Source: Nostoc spongiaeforme FACHB-130 (GTDB taxonomy: Bacteria > Cyanobacteriota > Cyanobacteriia > Cyanobacteriales > Nostocaceae). From it: a stretch of 64,000 nucleotides of DNA. Below the pieces are notes generated by a model. The model saw only the letters and a program-made list of their open reading frames with translations. It was not told the origin of the DNA and did not search any database. The translations under genes were made by a program, and so were the position numbers. Each line of letters starts with the position of its first letter. Within the stretch, counting starts at the first letter, position 1. Where the stretch lies: assembly GCF_014698475.1 (NCBI RefSeq), contig NZ_JACJTB010000001.1, positions 62,001-126,000 of the forward strand, in the 5' to 3' direction. Positions 1-8,787 of this stretch are shown in pieces.

Positions 1-1508
1 TGACGGCGTAATTCTGCCATTGCTTGGGTGACTGTTTGCCAAATGGGTAAACCATTGATGGCAAAAGATTCATAAGAACACCACAAACTTCTTGCACCCA
101 TTAGTGATAAACCAACGGCTAAACCTGCACAAGCATCTTCACTTAATGGTTCGTAAACTTGACCGTTTGGTGCTTGATTATATAAGTCGTCGGTTGTGGG
201 GTGAATAATTTTTAAGGCTTGGTTGATGTTACCAATTCCTGATGCTTCGTTACCGTCGGCGTTGGTGACGAGGAAATTTTTGTCCTTTTGTCCGACGATA
301 CCAACTAATCTTCCCATTGCGGTTGTCGAAACTTTGGGTTCGCCACCAACTGTATATTCTTCTAATGGCAATTCGCCTAAGTCTGGTAATTCTAATTCAA
401 ATTCAGTAACTACAGTTTTAGCGGCGGGGCCACCACCAGCGCGTTCTGCATTGGTTCTGACGGTTTGCCAAGCCTCTGGTGATAAGGCGCGTCCTTGTAA
501 TGCACTGATAATGTGAGGTGCATCTAAGGTGTCTTTGGGATACAAGTTATGAGATTTTGCACCTCTGGCGTGAACGCCTGCGCCTTTGAGTTGTTTGATA
601 ATGAAGACGGTGAGTTTACCGCTAAGGGCGGAACGGGCGGCTTTATCAACAGCTACTAGTACGGCTTGGGTGAAGGCGAGGCGTTTCTCGAAGGAAAAGG
701 CGGTACTATCAACGTAGTCTCCTGGTTGATTTTGGTCGTCAAATTCTTTGGCATCTACAAGAATGACTTCCTCAAAACCGTTACCTTGCCAGTATGCTTT
801 CATCTGTTCGTTGGTTTTGAGGGAAACCATACTGTGATGTTCTTGGCTATAACCATTCCACACCAGCACAGGTAAGAAGTTGGTGACGCTGGGATAGGCG
901 GTGTTGAAGTGCGCCATTGAACTCATGATGTAGGGTTCACCTAGTCCACCGTCGCCGAGGGTGAAGGGGAAAAGCTTATCTCTATGGAGGAGTGCAGCCG
1001 CCATTGCAAAGTGTTGCCCTTGTCCCAAAGGCCCGGCGGGTGCGAGAATGCCAGGAATGTAACCGGAGAGGTGTCCTAAAAGCCCGTGTTTTTCGCGGAA
1101 GCGATCGCGCAATTGTTGTACTGTAAAAATGCCCATGTCTTCTAAGGAGCGATCCAAAAACATGGCACTATAAAATCCGGGGGCGTGGTGTCCCACTTCC
1201 GTAATAATATTTTTGTAACCCAGCATGACCAATGCTGCGTAAGCTTCCGCTTGGCTGGCAAACCCGCCTGGATGTCCTGATGCTTTACTACCAGTGATTT
1301 GCAATGTCAGGTAACGCAGGGCATCAGCAGCAAGTAAAGTTTGATATACGGCTGCGGTATCTGTAGGAGATGCGATCGCTACTTTATCTGAATCTATCGC
1401 AGGTGTAGCACCATAACTGGCAAAATCTGGTAACGCTTCGCCAAAATATTGAATTCCTTCGCAAAAATTAGGAAGCGCGGAAGCTGCCTTTGGTGTAATT
1501 GCTGTCAT
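1..1508 (-). CDS. Phosphoketolase-like thiamine-diphosphate enzyme, N-terminal part (runs off the left edge)
   Basis: About 502 codons are present, read leftwards from an ATG at 1508-1506; the C-terminus lies outside the window. The protein resembles the phosphoketolase/transketolase fold: SGHPGGF near residues 77-83, GHH near 106-108, and a GDGGLGEP stretch near 185-192 where the diphosphate-Mg site of thiamine enzymes sits. Phosphoketolases split xylulose-5-P or fructose-6-P with phosphate to give acetyl-P plus an aldose phosphate. The usual GDGEAETGP signature is replaced by GDGGLGEP, so this belongs to a divergent cyanobacterial group and its substrate is uncertain. A transketolase-like role cannot be excluded. 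No neighbour shares its strand for 270 bases upstream, so it probably has its own promoter. Confidence 0.8.
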   Translation of the reverse strand, partial: MTAITPKAASALPNFCEGIQYFGEALPDFASYGATPAIDSDKVAIASPTDTAAVYQTLLAADALRYLTLQITGSKASGHPGGFASQAEAYAALVMLGYKNIITEVGHHAPGFYSAMFLDRSLEDMGIFTVQQLRDRFREKHGLLGHLSGYIPGILAPAGPLGQGQHFAMAAALLHRDKLFPFTLGDGGLGEPYIMSSMAHFNTAYPSVTNFLPVLVWNGYSQEHHSMVSLKTNEQMKAYWQGNGFEEVILVDAKEFDDQNQPGDYVDSTAFSFEKRLAFTQAVLVAVDKAARSALSGKLTVFIIKQLKGAGVHARGAKSHNLYPKDTLDAPHIISALQGRALSPEAWQTVRTNAERAGGGPAAKTVVTEFELELPDLGELPLEEYTVGGEPKVSTTAMGRLVGIVGQKDKNFLVTNADGNEASGIGNINQALKIIHPTTDDLYNQAPNGQVYEPLSEDACAGLAVGLSLMGARSLWCSYESFAINGLPIWQTVTQAMAELRR

Positions 1509-1782
1509 GCTGAGTACCTTATAAGGATGAAGGGAAACTGTAGATGCCCGTTGAATTTAACAGAAATTTTACATCTTCAGGGCTGTAACAGTTTATTGCA
1601 TTTTTACAACCAAAGGATAAGCAGTTTAAATGATTGCTACAGAAAAACTTATATGTGAATTTCTCTGTACCTATCACCGCTCAATCATCTATACTCCCAC
1701 CTGTATATACCATCCTGTAGATCCATTTTTGGGTACACAAAGTCTAAAGTAAGCATTATGGGACGCTATGAGATAAAAATTC

Positions 1783-2541
1783 ATGCCTGAAGAACGCAGG
1801 TTGGAAGAACAGTTAATCTCACAAGAAGCCGAACGTCGGCTATCCAACCAACTGGATGAAGCTGAACAAATTGATGTCGATGTGCAGACTGATTTGTTCA
1901 AGATAGTTCAAGGACAAGCTGATGGAGTTTCCTTGAGTGGCAAAGGATTGGTTTTTAAAGAAAATATCCGGGTTCAAGACATCAAACTGCAAACAGATAG
2001 TATTGCTGTAAATCCTTTAAGTGCAATTTTTGGGCAGATTGAATTAAATGCACCAGTAAATGCGATCGCCCGCATTGTTATGACAGAATCTGATATTAAT
2101 CAAGCATTAAATTCTGAATTTGTGCAAAGTTCACCAACGAATTATCAATTGAATGTTGAGGGTGAAATTGTCAGCTTGGAAATGCAAAATTTACAATTAG
2201 CTTTCCCTGGTAATCACAAAATTCAATGCCAAGGATTAATAGGCATCACAGAAAAAGGTAAAAGTCGCTTGCTTGGTTTTAATGCCCAGTTTAAACCGAG
2301 AACTTACAATAATTCTATCATCCTCGAAAATTTTAATTGCCATCAGGGTGAAGGTGTGAGTTTAGAATTAGTTTTAGCCATCATCCAGAAAGTCAAAGAA
2401 ATAGTTAATCTGCAATATTTTACCTGGGAAGGGACAAAATTTAAAATTATTCACCTGGATGTCAAACAGCATCATTTAATACTGTTAGTTGAAACTCAAA
2501 TGCGACATATACCAGATGCTATTTCAGAAATTACTAATTAG
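1783..2541 (+). CDS. DUF2993 (LmeA-like phospholipid-binding) protein
   Basis: A 252-residue soluble protein without signal peptide or membrane segment. Its layout fits the DUF2993/LmeA family common in cyanobacteria: a charged N-terminal helix (residues 1-30), an amphipathic stretch ending in VSLSGKGLVF near 50-60, then alternating beta strands with 'MTESDINQAL' near 100-110 and a C-terminal strand pair. Family members are lipid-binding, TULIP-like proteins; the mycobacterial LmeA binds phosphoinositides. The role in cyanobacteria is not known to me. It lies 105 bases upstream of crtO on the same strand, so co-transcription is possible but unproven. The ATG at 1783 has no clear ribosome-binding site. 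Confidence 0.65.
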   Translation: MPEERRLEEQLISQEAERRLSNQLDEAEQIDVDVQTDLFKIVQGQADGVSLSGKGLVFKENIRVQDIKLQTDSIAVNPLSAIFGQIELNAPVNAIARIVMTESDINQALNSEFVQSSPTNYQLNVEGEIVSLEMQNLQLAFPGNHKIQCQGLIGITEKGKSRLLGFNAQFKPRTYNNSIILENFNCHQGEGVSLELVLAIIQKVKEIVNLQYFTWEGTKFKIIHLDVKQHHLILLVETQMRHIPDAISEITN

Positions 2542-2646
2542 GAAAATAATTATACCTGTTAGCTGATTTAACTAAATTTACTTAATGTTGTAATTTTTTT
2601 TGAGCCTTTGTAATATTAACAAGCCACCCTATTCTAAACTACAAAT

Positions 2647-4341
2647 ATGCAAGAGTATGATGTTGTAATTATCGGTGCAGGACATAACGGACTAGTTTGT
2701 GCAGCATATTTGCTCAAAGCTGGCTATAGTGTTCTGCTTTTAGAAAAACGTTCTGTTCCTGGTGGTGCAGCCACAACTGAAGAATGTTTACCCAAAGAAG
2801 CACCAGGATTTAAATTTAATTTGTGTGCGATTGATCATGAATTTATTCACCTGGGGCCAGTAGTTGAAGAATTAGAACTGAAAAAATACGGCTTAGAATA
2901 TTTAGAATGTGACCCAGTAGTTTTCTGCCCCCATCCTGATGGCAAATATTTCTTAGGACATAAATCTTTAGAAAAAACTTGTGCAGAAATCGCCCGTTAT
3001 AGTGAACGTGATGCCAAAAAATATGCCGAATTTACTGAATATTGGCAACGGGCATTAGGGGCAATGATTCCAATGTTTAATGCACCGCCAAAGTCAATTA
3101 TCGATATTGCAGGTAACTACGACATCACAAAAATCAAAGATTTATTTTCAGTCATTGGTTCACCAAATAAAACATTGGATTTTATTCGCAATATGATGAC
3201 CAGTGCGGAAGATTTACTCAATGAGTGGTTTGATTCAGAATTTTTAAAAGCACCACTAGCCAGATTAGCATCAGAATTAGGTGCGCCCCCATCACAAAAA
3301 ACCATTGCGATCGGTGCAATTATGATGGCAATGCGTCATAATCCTGGTATGGCAAGACCGCGTGGTGGCACTGGTGCATTAGTCAAAGCTTTGGTGAATT
3401 TAGTCACCAGTAAAGGCGGCACTATTCTCACAGATCAGCATGTTGAAAAAGTTTTAATTGATAATGGTAAAGCTGTTGGTGTGCGTGTTGCTGGTGGTAA
3501 AGAATATCGGGCAAAATACGGCGTAATTTCTAATATTGATGCCAAGCGGTTGTTTTTGCAAATGACCGATAAAAGCGATATTGACTCAGCCGATCCTGAT
3601 TTGTGGGAAAGATTAGAACGCCGCATTGTTAACAATAACGAAACTATTCTTAAAATCGATTTGGCTTTAGATGAACCGTTGCGTTTTCCTTTCCACGCGC
3701 ACAAAGATGAGTATCTGGTTGGTTCTATCTTAATTGCTGATTCTGTGGCGCATGTGGAACAGGCTCATAGTAAGTGTACCTTGGGCGAAATTCCTGATGC
3801 TGATCCTTCAATGTATGTAGTGATGCCCAGTTACCTTGACCCCACCTTAGCACCACCAGGAAAACATACTGTTTGGATTGAATTTTTTGCACCCTATCAA
3901 ATTGCTGGCGCAGAAGGTACAGGCTTAAAAGGTACTGGTTGGACTGATGAGTTGAAAAATCAAGTTGCAGACAAAGTAGTTGATAAGTTAGCTACTTACG
4001 CACCTAATGTCAAAACCGCGACTATTGCTCGTCGGGTAGAAAGTCCCGCAGAATTAGGAGAAAGATTAGGCGCATACAAAGGAAATTACTATCATGTCGA
4101 TATGACTTTAGATCAGATGGTGTTTTTCCGCCCCTTACCAGAAATCGCCAACTATAAAACCCCCATTGACAATTTATTCTTAACGGGCGCGGGTACTCAT
4201 CCCGGTGGTTCAATTTCGGGGATGCCAGGACGCAATTGTGCGCGGGTATTTTTACAGTCGAAGCACCCAATTACTCAGACTTTGAAAGATGCTAGAGATT
4301 CGATTAAATCGACTGTCGGTTCTGTGTTTGGGATTGTTTAG
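2647..4341 (+). CDS. crtO: Beta-carotene ketolase CrtO
   Basis: A 564-residue flavoprotein of the phytoene-desaturase-like family. It matches the remembered Synechocystis CrtO along nearly its whole length. The N-terminal dinucleotide fold is VVIIGAGHNGLVCAAYLL (residues 6-23), followed by LLEKRSVPGGAATTEE; the C-terminal FAD motif is LTGAGTHPGGSISGMPGRN near residues 517-535. CrtO adds a 4-keto group to beta-carotene to make echinenone, using molecular oxygen, at the membranes. The length is slightly above that of the Synechocystis enzyme because of a C-terminal tail. A strong bidirectional terminator follows at 4391. CrtW-type ketolases are unrelated in sequence, so confusion is unlikely. 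Confidence 0.93.
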   Translation: MQEYDVVIIGAGHNGLVCAAYLLKAGYSVLLLEKRSVPGGAATTEECLPKEAPGFKFNLCAIDHEFIHLGPVVEELELKKYGLEYLECDPVVFCPHPDGKYFLGHKSLEKTCAEIARYSERDAKKYAEFTEYWQRALGAMIPMFNAPPKSIIDIAGNYDITKIKDLFSVIGSPNKTLDFIRNMMTSAEDLLNEWFDSEFLKAPLARLASELGAPPSQKTIAIGAIMMAMRHNPGMARPRGGTGALVKALVNLVTSKGGTILTDQHVEKVLIDNGKAVGVRVAGGKEYRAKYGVISNIDAKRLFLQMTDKSDIDSADPDLWERLERRIVNNNETILKIDLALDEPLRFPFHAHKDEYLVGSILIADSVAHVEQAHSKCTLGEIPDADPSMYVVMPSYLDPTLAPPGKHTVWIEFFAPYQIAGAEGTGLKGTGWTDELKNQVADKVVDKLATYAPNVKTATIARRVESPAELGERLGAYKGNYYHVDMTLDQMVFFRPLPEIANYKTPIDNLFLTGAGTHPGGSISGMPGRNCARVFLQSKHPITQTLKDARDSIKSTVGSVFGIV

Positions 4342-4390
4342 AGTCTAAGCGATCGCTCTTCGCATTTGTTACATTTTTGTTACAAAATAA

Positions 4391-4420
4391 AAACCCCACA
4401 AAAATTTGTGGGGTTGTTTT
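4391..4420. terminator. Bidirectional rho-independent terminator between crtO and the 4494 gene
   Basis: Perfect 9-bp stem CCCCACAAA / TTTGTGGGG (4394-4402 and 4405-4413) with an AA loop. A T-rich tail follows on the plus strand (TTGTTTT) and AAAATAAAAA precedes it, giving a T-run on the minus strand. It sits between two convergent genes and can end both. Confidence 0.85.
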
Positions 4421-4493
4421 GTGAATTACGGTGACTCTAGTTATCTAAAACACATCAACTTTGTTCAGTTCAGGCTATTTTATGTTACAAAAA

Positions 4494-5192
4494 CTAAACA
4501 TTTGCGAGGCGTTGTTCCAACTCTTCAAGACGTTGAGCCATTAAGCTGAGTACTTCTTGGCTATCGTCTACTACATTAGGTTCGCCGGGTTGAGATATCA
4601 CAACAGGCGGACGCACAAGAGATGGTAATCTGACTAAGCTACCACCGCTTGCTGTAGGCAGAGCGTAGGCAATTTGATCAAAGTCAGGAACAGAATCATC
4701 GATGTTTCTGGGTAGGAAAGTTCCCCGATGTTCTGGAGTTACTAGCAGTTCATAAGCTGGCCCGGCGATGGTAGCTCTAGAGATGCTTACATACCCACGA
4801 ATCTCTAAATTTTTCGCTCCTGTAAACAGGTCTACATTTTGTAGATCAGGTAGTAAAGTAACTAGTGCGGTGTCATTCGCTGGAATACCAACATTAAAAG
4901 TAAAGCGTCTAGGATTACCCGGAACTGGAATCAACTCAGAAAATTCATTGTTTCCTAAAACATCGCGGATTGTGACTGTATCTACTAGATTTAATTCAGG
5001 TGTTGTGGCTGTAAATTCCAGTCTCAAACGTGCAGGTGCATCAGTAGTATTAGCAATAGTTAAAAAGTAACCTTGCACAACTCTACGAGCAACTCTTCCT
5101 AGCTTTTGAACAACATCGGGTGGTAAATTACCTAAATTATCTGTAGGAGCGATAGGGTTAACAAGTAATTCAAAAGTTGAAACTAATGGCAT
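4494..5192 (-). CDS. Unknown 232-residue protein with C-terminal coiled coil
   Basis: I do not recognise a named family. The protein has no signal peptide. Residues 1-165 are rich in short beta strands (LRLEFTATTP, RFTFNVGIPANDTALVTLLPD), which suggests one or two beta-sandwich domains. A proline-rich linker (RPPVVISQPGEPN) near 195-207 leads to a short terminal coiled coil, LMAQRLEELEQRLANV. The ATG at 5192 has a plausible GGAG about 9 bases upstream, which supports the start. The strand-rich body plus oligomerising tail looks structural rather than enzymatic; that is inference only. Confidence 0.7.
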   Translation of the reverse strand: MPLVSTFELLVNPIAPTDNLGNLPPDVVQKLGRVARRVVQGYFLTIANTTDAPARLRLEFTATTPELNLVDTVTIRDVLGNNEFSELIPVPGNPRRFTFNVGIPANDTALVTLLPDLQNVDLFTGAKNLEIRGYVSISRATIAGPAYELLVTPEHRGTFLPRNIDDSVPDFDQIAYALPTASGGSLVRLPSLVRPPVVISQPGEPNVVDDSQEVLSLMAQRLEELEQRLANV

Positions 5193-5565
5193 AATTAATT
5201 CTCCATGTGATTTAGTTTATTTCTCTAAAATTGTGATGATTATTGCCAGATTTATAAATGGCAAAATCACAAAATTAGAGTGGAATTGCAGACTGATGAA
5301 TGTTTTTTGTCTGCTAATTATTCCACAGATTTAAATCTTGTATTTACGCAAAACTTCTGACTCTTTAATATTTCTTTACAATTATGCTGGCTGAGGGATA
5401 TCCAGAAAATTGATGAAAGTCTTGTAGGGTAAGGATTATCAGTACTATGAATCTATGCAAGAAATACGGATAAAGCACATATAACCATTCCCCAGGACTC
5501 AAACAACTCTATTCCCTATTTCTGCTGTTAAATAATTAAAGCTTGCTATTATGCCATAAATTCTA
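5193..5565. other. Intergenic region upstream of the 4494 gene
   Basis: AT-rich stretch with no reading frame I would defend and no recognised repeat. It must hold the promoter of the minus-strand gene ending at 4494, but I see no clear -35/-10 pair. Confidence 0.4.
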
Positions 5566-5607
5566 CTGATAAAAAATTTAGCCCAGACGCTTGTACTGTC
5601 TGGGCTA
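5566..5607 (-). terminator. Rho-independent terminator downstream of the SRPBCC gene
   Basis: Perfect 10-bp inverted repeat TAGCCCAGAC (5579-5588) / GTCTGGGCTA (5598-5607) with a 9-base loop. On the minus strand it is followed by AATTTTTTA. It lies 41 bases beyond the stop codon of the gene at 5648-6202. Confidence 0.8.
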
Positions 5608-5647
5608 TATGCAGAAGTTTAAATTAATTCCATTGTCAATATTGCGA

Positions 5648-6202
5648 TTACTGCTTACACAAAACCTGACGCATTTTCCGCATATTTGCAGGTAGTTCAA
5701 AGTTCATAGCTTGCTGAACAAAAATTGAAGGAATGGGGATATTTGGTGTGGCTTGGACATTATAAGCCAGCAAAGTACCGTTACCAAAATCTTTTAAATC
5801 TACGCAGGCGCTAAAGTCTTCAAAAGTGCCTTTTTCCATACGGAAGTGAATTTGTTGTCCAATTACTTCCGCAACGCTGAGATAAATTTCAACTTGGGCT
5901 GTGAAAAATAAAAAGGCTTTTTGTGCTGCTTGGTACAGGCGTTTTGCTTCACCTCTGTGCAGCACTTCGCTTCTGGTGATATCAGGAAAATATTGCACCC
6001 AACGAGGGTAGTCAGTGAGTTGCTGCCATACTTGCGATCGCATCATTGGTAAATACATCCATGCAGTAACTGCACCGCCCCACGCCGTATGCGATCGCGC
6101 TTCTACAAAAATTTCGCCCTGCATTAACAATCTTCGCTTGTCATCGCTCCAAGGCATATCTAAACCTGCAATAATTGGGTCGGAAATATGAGACGCAGCC
6201 AT
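5648..6202 (-). CDS. SRPBCC (START/polyketide-cyclase-like) family protein
   Basis: A 184-residue soluble protein. The core has the typical order of the SRPBCC fold: a first strand followed by a helix (VTAWMYLPMMRSQVWQQLTDYPRWVQYFPDI near residues 45-75, quoted here only to show the DYPRWVQYFPDI cyclase-type motif), several strands, and a long C-terminal helix ending in NMRKMRQVLCKQ. These proteins bind hydrophobic ligands such as quinones, lipids or pigments in a deep cavity; no catalytic residues can be assigned. Its ligand is unknown. It ends in its own terminator and is divergent from the small membrane protein at 6445. Confidence 0.7.
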   Translation of the reverse strand: MAASHISDPIIAGLDMPWSDDKRRLLMQGEIFVEARSHTAWGGAVTAWMYLPMMRSQVWQQLTDYPRWVQYFPDITRSEVLHRGEAKRLYQAAQKAFLFFTAQVEIYLSVAEVIGQQIHFRMEKGTFEDFSACVDLKDFGNGTLLAYNVQATPNIPIPSIFVQQAMNFELPANMRKMRQVLCKQ

Positions 6203-6444
6203 ATTAATTCACTCACTCCTCACTTTGCCACACTTCCAGAGTTAAAGTTAATCAACGTCTATTAGACCTTAAGATCAACTCACTCAAATTTAGTTCCACT
6301 TTTACAGCACCATTTTCCGGAATTAAGATCATCTGATGTTATTTTTCTGTGAAATCACTTATAAAATCGTATTGTTGATTACATTTAATCAAATCTAAAT
6401 TTCGGCAGCTTTAACAATAGCACTACTTCTAATATAGAAGTGTA

Positions 6445-6666
6445 ATGAATTTTGAATCAAAGGCAAATTCAATGAATCAATCTTCCTTAAATCGTTGGTT
6501 AACTCAAGTTTTTGGAATGCTACTGGGTATTGGCATTACCATTTGGATTCTCAGGGGTTTTAGGATTCTGACATTTCTCCCAGGCGGAATCATTTGGTTG
6601 TTTATCTTAGGTGCGATCGCGGTGGCCATGATCAATTTCGCCCAAAGAACATGGTGGCGTTTCTAA
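6445..6666 (+). CDS. Small two-helix membrane protein of unknown function
   Basis: A 73-residue protein (64 if the second ATG at 6472 is used, which lacks the odd polar lead). Two hydrophobic segments follow: VFGMLLGIGITIWILRGF and a second of similar length around IIWLFILGAIAVAMI, ending in basic RTWWRF. The hairpin topology and size recall small thylakoid or plasma-membrane proteins of cyanobacteria. I cannot name the family. Base composition is like that of its neighbours and a HIP1 site lies inside the frame. Confidence 0.6.
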   Translation: MNFESKANSMNQSSLNRWLTQVFGMLLGIGITIWILRGFRILTFLPGGIIWLFILGAIAVAMINFAQRTWWRF

Positions 6667-6870
6667 TCTAGAACTAATCAGCAAATTATGTGATTTTACT
6701 GAAATAAGGTTGTCGAAGCTGGTAGAAATACAACTTTTTCAACTTATTTGATTTTAGTTTTTTAAGAAATAAACACCATATAGAGAAAATGCGGAGGTTT
6801 GAGTACTGAGTGCTAAAGCAAAACCTCAATCATCCTGCAAAAATCATTTAATAAATTCAGGGAGAAAACA

Positions 6871-7035
6871 ATGGAAACTTACGAATGCACTGTTTGTGGC
6901 TACGTGTATGATCCAGAAGTGGGTGATCCTGATGGGGGAATTGCCCCAGGAACACCATTTGAAGATATCCCGGAAGATTGGGTGTGTCCCGTTTGCGGGG
7001 CGACAAAAGACCAATTTGAACCAGTAGAAGTGTAA
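6871..7035 (+). CDS. Rubredoxin (54 residues)
   Basis: A short gene from ATG 6871 to TAA 7033-7035, preceded by AGGGAG about 9 bases upstream. The product is a classic soluble rubredoxin with two iron-binding knuckles, [15 protein letters not shown] near residues 6-20 and [13 protein letters not shown] near 39-51, giving the four cysteines for one Fe atom. It is a one-electron carrier. It has no membrane anchor, so it differs from the membrane-bound RubA needed for photosystem I assembly. Downstream is only a G-rich repeat, so the partner reductase is not next to it. Confidence 0.95.
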   Translation: METYECTVCGYVYDPEVGDPDGGIAPGTPFEDIPEDWVCPVCGATKDQFEPVEV

Positions 7036-7037
7036 TT

Positions 7038-7092
7038 TGGGGAGTAGGGAGTGGGAGAGACAGGGGAGACAAGGGGGACAAGGGAGACAAGG
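7038..7092. repeat. G-rich GGGGAGACAAGG-type intergenic repeat
   Basis: Purine-rich tandem words of the form GGGGAGACA and AGGGAGACAAGG follow the rubredoxin stop codon. Similar words occur near 33366-33392 (after rca) and, on the other strand, at 61377-61403. This is a dispersed low-complexity repeat of this genome, always outside genes here. Confidence 0.6.
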
Positions 7093-7234
7093 TATAGAAC
7101 TGACGGATAAAAACAAAAAATCACGCGGTGAAATTCAGCCGAACTGTGTTGTGATTTCAAACCCTGACACTGAGTCTCCACAGAAAATATTTGTGCGTAA
7201 GCCCTAAGATAAAAGAACAAATGACTATTGACCA

Positions 7235-8584
7235 TTGACTAATCAACGAGATTCTTTAAAATTGCAACCGTTACAAATTGTCGTTATTGGGGGTGGGGCT
7301 GCGGGATTTTTTGGTGCGATCGCTTGTGCTAATGCCAACCCTTATGCCCGTGTTATTTTACTCGAAGCCAGCCGTCAACCATTAGCCAAAGTCAGGATTT
7401 CTGGTGGTGGACGCTGCAATGTCACTCATGCTTGTTTTGAACCAGCCGCCTTAGTGGCGAATTACCCCAGAGGTGGAAAAGCTTTGCGGGGTGCTTTTAG
7501 TCGCTTTCAAGCGAAAGATACTATTTCTTGGTTTGCTAATCACGGAGTACCACTGAAAAAAGAAGCTGATGGGCGAATGTTTCCGGTGACAGACAGTTCG
7601 GAAACAATTGTGCAGTGTTTGATGAATGCGGCTGAAGATAACGGCGTAGAACTGCGGACTGGTACACCAGTTGTCTCAGTGAAACGATTACCCCAGAACA
7701 CTCAGAACTCACACTTCGACTCCGCTCAGTGTACAACACTTGAAACTCAAAACTCAGCACTCAGCACTCAGCACTCAGCACTCAAAACTCAGTTTGAAGT
7801 TTATTTGAAATCAGGTGAAACTTTAAAATGCGATCGCCTACTATTAGCCACTGGTAGTAACCCCATCGGCTATAAAATCGCCCAAGAATTTGGTCATCAA
7901 ATTGAACCACCCGCGCCTTCACTATTTACCTTTAACATTGCTGACCCTAGTTTGCGGGCTTTAAGCGGTGTGAGTATGAATCCAGTGCGTTTGCGGCTGT
8001 CTGTTCCCCAACAACCAGCCTTAGAACAAATAGGGCCGTTGCTGATTACCCATTGGGGTGTAAGTGGCCCGGCGGTGTTGAAACTTTCGGCTTGGGGGGC
8101 GAGAATGTTGTATGACAATCGTTATCAAGCCACTTTAACAATTAACTGGCTACCTGATTTATCACAAGAAGAAGTCCGGGAAAAAATTGTAGCAGTTAAA
8201 AATGAGTGGGGAAGAAAAGCGATCGCCTTACATCGAGGAATTGATTTACCCCATCGTCTTTGGCAATACTTGATCAACCGAGTCGATATTAATACGGAAC
8301 TTCGTTGGGCAGAAATCCCTAACAAAACCCTAAATCAATTAGTGCAAGAAATTTCCCAGGGTAAATACTTAATTAATGGCAAAGGTGCTTTCAAAGAAGA
8401 ATTTGTTACCTGTGGTGGGGTTAGCCTTAAAGAAGTAAATTTTAAAACAATGGAGAGTAAATTAACTACTGACCTTTACTTTGCCGGTGAGATTTTAGAT
8501 ATTGATGGGATTACAGGTGGATTTAACTTCCAAAGTGCCTGGACAACGGCTTATTTAGCAGGTTTAGCAATGGCAGAAAATTAA
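7235..8584 (+). CDS. BaiN/YhiN-type NAD(P)/FAD-dependent oxidoreductase
   Basis: A roughly 440-residue flavoprotein of the HI0933/YhiN/BaiN family. The N-terminal FAD fold is IVVIGGGAAGFFGAIAC (about residues 15-31), followed by the family hallmark KVRISGGGRCNVTH near 51-64. Near the C-terminus are GGVSLKEVNFKTMESK and FAGEILDIDGITGGFNFQSAW. The exact redox substrate of the family in cyanobacteria is unknown. Residues about 153-186 are encoded by a repeat (7690-7795) and are foreign to the family. The start is doubtful: 7235 is TTG and overlaps repeat-like sequence; a TTG at 7262 just before the first beta strand is as likely. Confidence 0.85.
   Translation: MTNQRDSLKLQPLQIVVIGGGAAGFFGAIACANANPYARVILLEASRQPLAKVRISGGGRCNVTHACFEPAALVANYPRGGKALRGAFSRFQAKDTISWFANHGVPLKKEADGRMFPVTDSSETIVQCLMNAAEDNGVELRTGTPVVSVKRLPQNTQNSHFDSAQCTTLETQNSALSTQHSALKTQFEVYLKSGETLKCDRLLLATGSNPIGYKIAQEFGHQIEPPAPSLFTFNIADPSLRALSGVSMNPVRLRLSVPQQPALEQIGPLLITHWGVSGPAVLKLSAWGARMLYDNRYQATLTINWLPDLSQEEVREKIVAVKNEWGRKAIALHRGIDLPHRLWQYLINRVDINTELRWAEIPNKTLNQLVQEISQGKYLINGKGAFKEEFVTCGGVSLKEVNFKTMESKLTTDLYFAGEILDIDGITGGFNFQSAWTTAYLAGLAMAEN
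7690..7795. repeat. Heptanucleotide (CTCAGCA) repeat block inside the flavoprotein gene
   Basis: A run of CTCAGCA heptamers with variants (CTCAAAA, CTCAGAA) plus a fragment reading ACTTCGACTCCGCTCAGTG. The same heptamer occurs between acpP and fabF (12790-12830). Here it is translated in frame as serine/threonine/glutamine-rich sequence (NSALSTQHSAL) and keeps the gene open. Confidence 0.85.
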
Positions 8585-8787
8585 TAAAAACTACAGAATT
8601 CCGAATTTTAGCTATCTAAGTACTGTATCCTTTGTTTTACTGTGAAGAAGTGGGAATAATACTTCAGTAATGCTACATCAACCGTAACAAATAATACTTG
8701 TTTTCAAGCATTTCTCTCATTGTCACTCCACATTTGCAGCAGCCACCCTAGAGTAAGCGATTTTTCGCATTTTTTGTTGAAGGGTGT

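Noticed and set aside
6844-7235. Minus-strand frames over rubredoxin
   Set aside because: Proline- and cysteine-rich because they read the G-rich repeat in reverse; the plus-strand rubredoxin is clearly the real gene.
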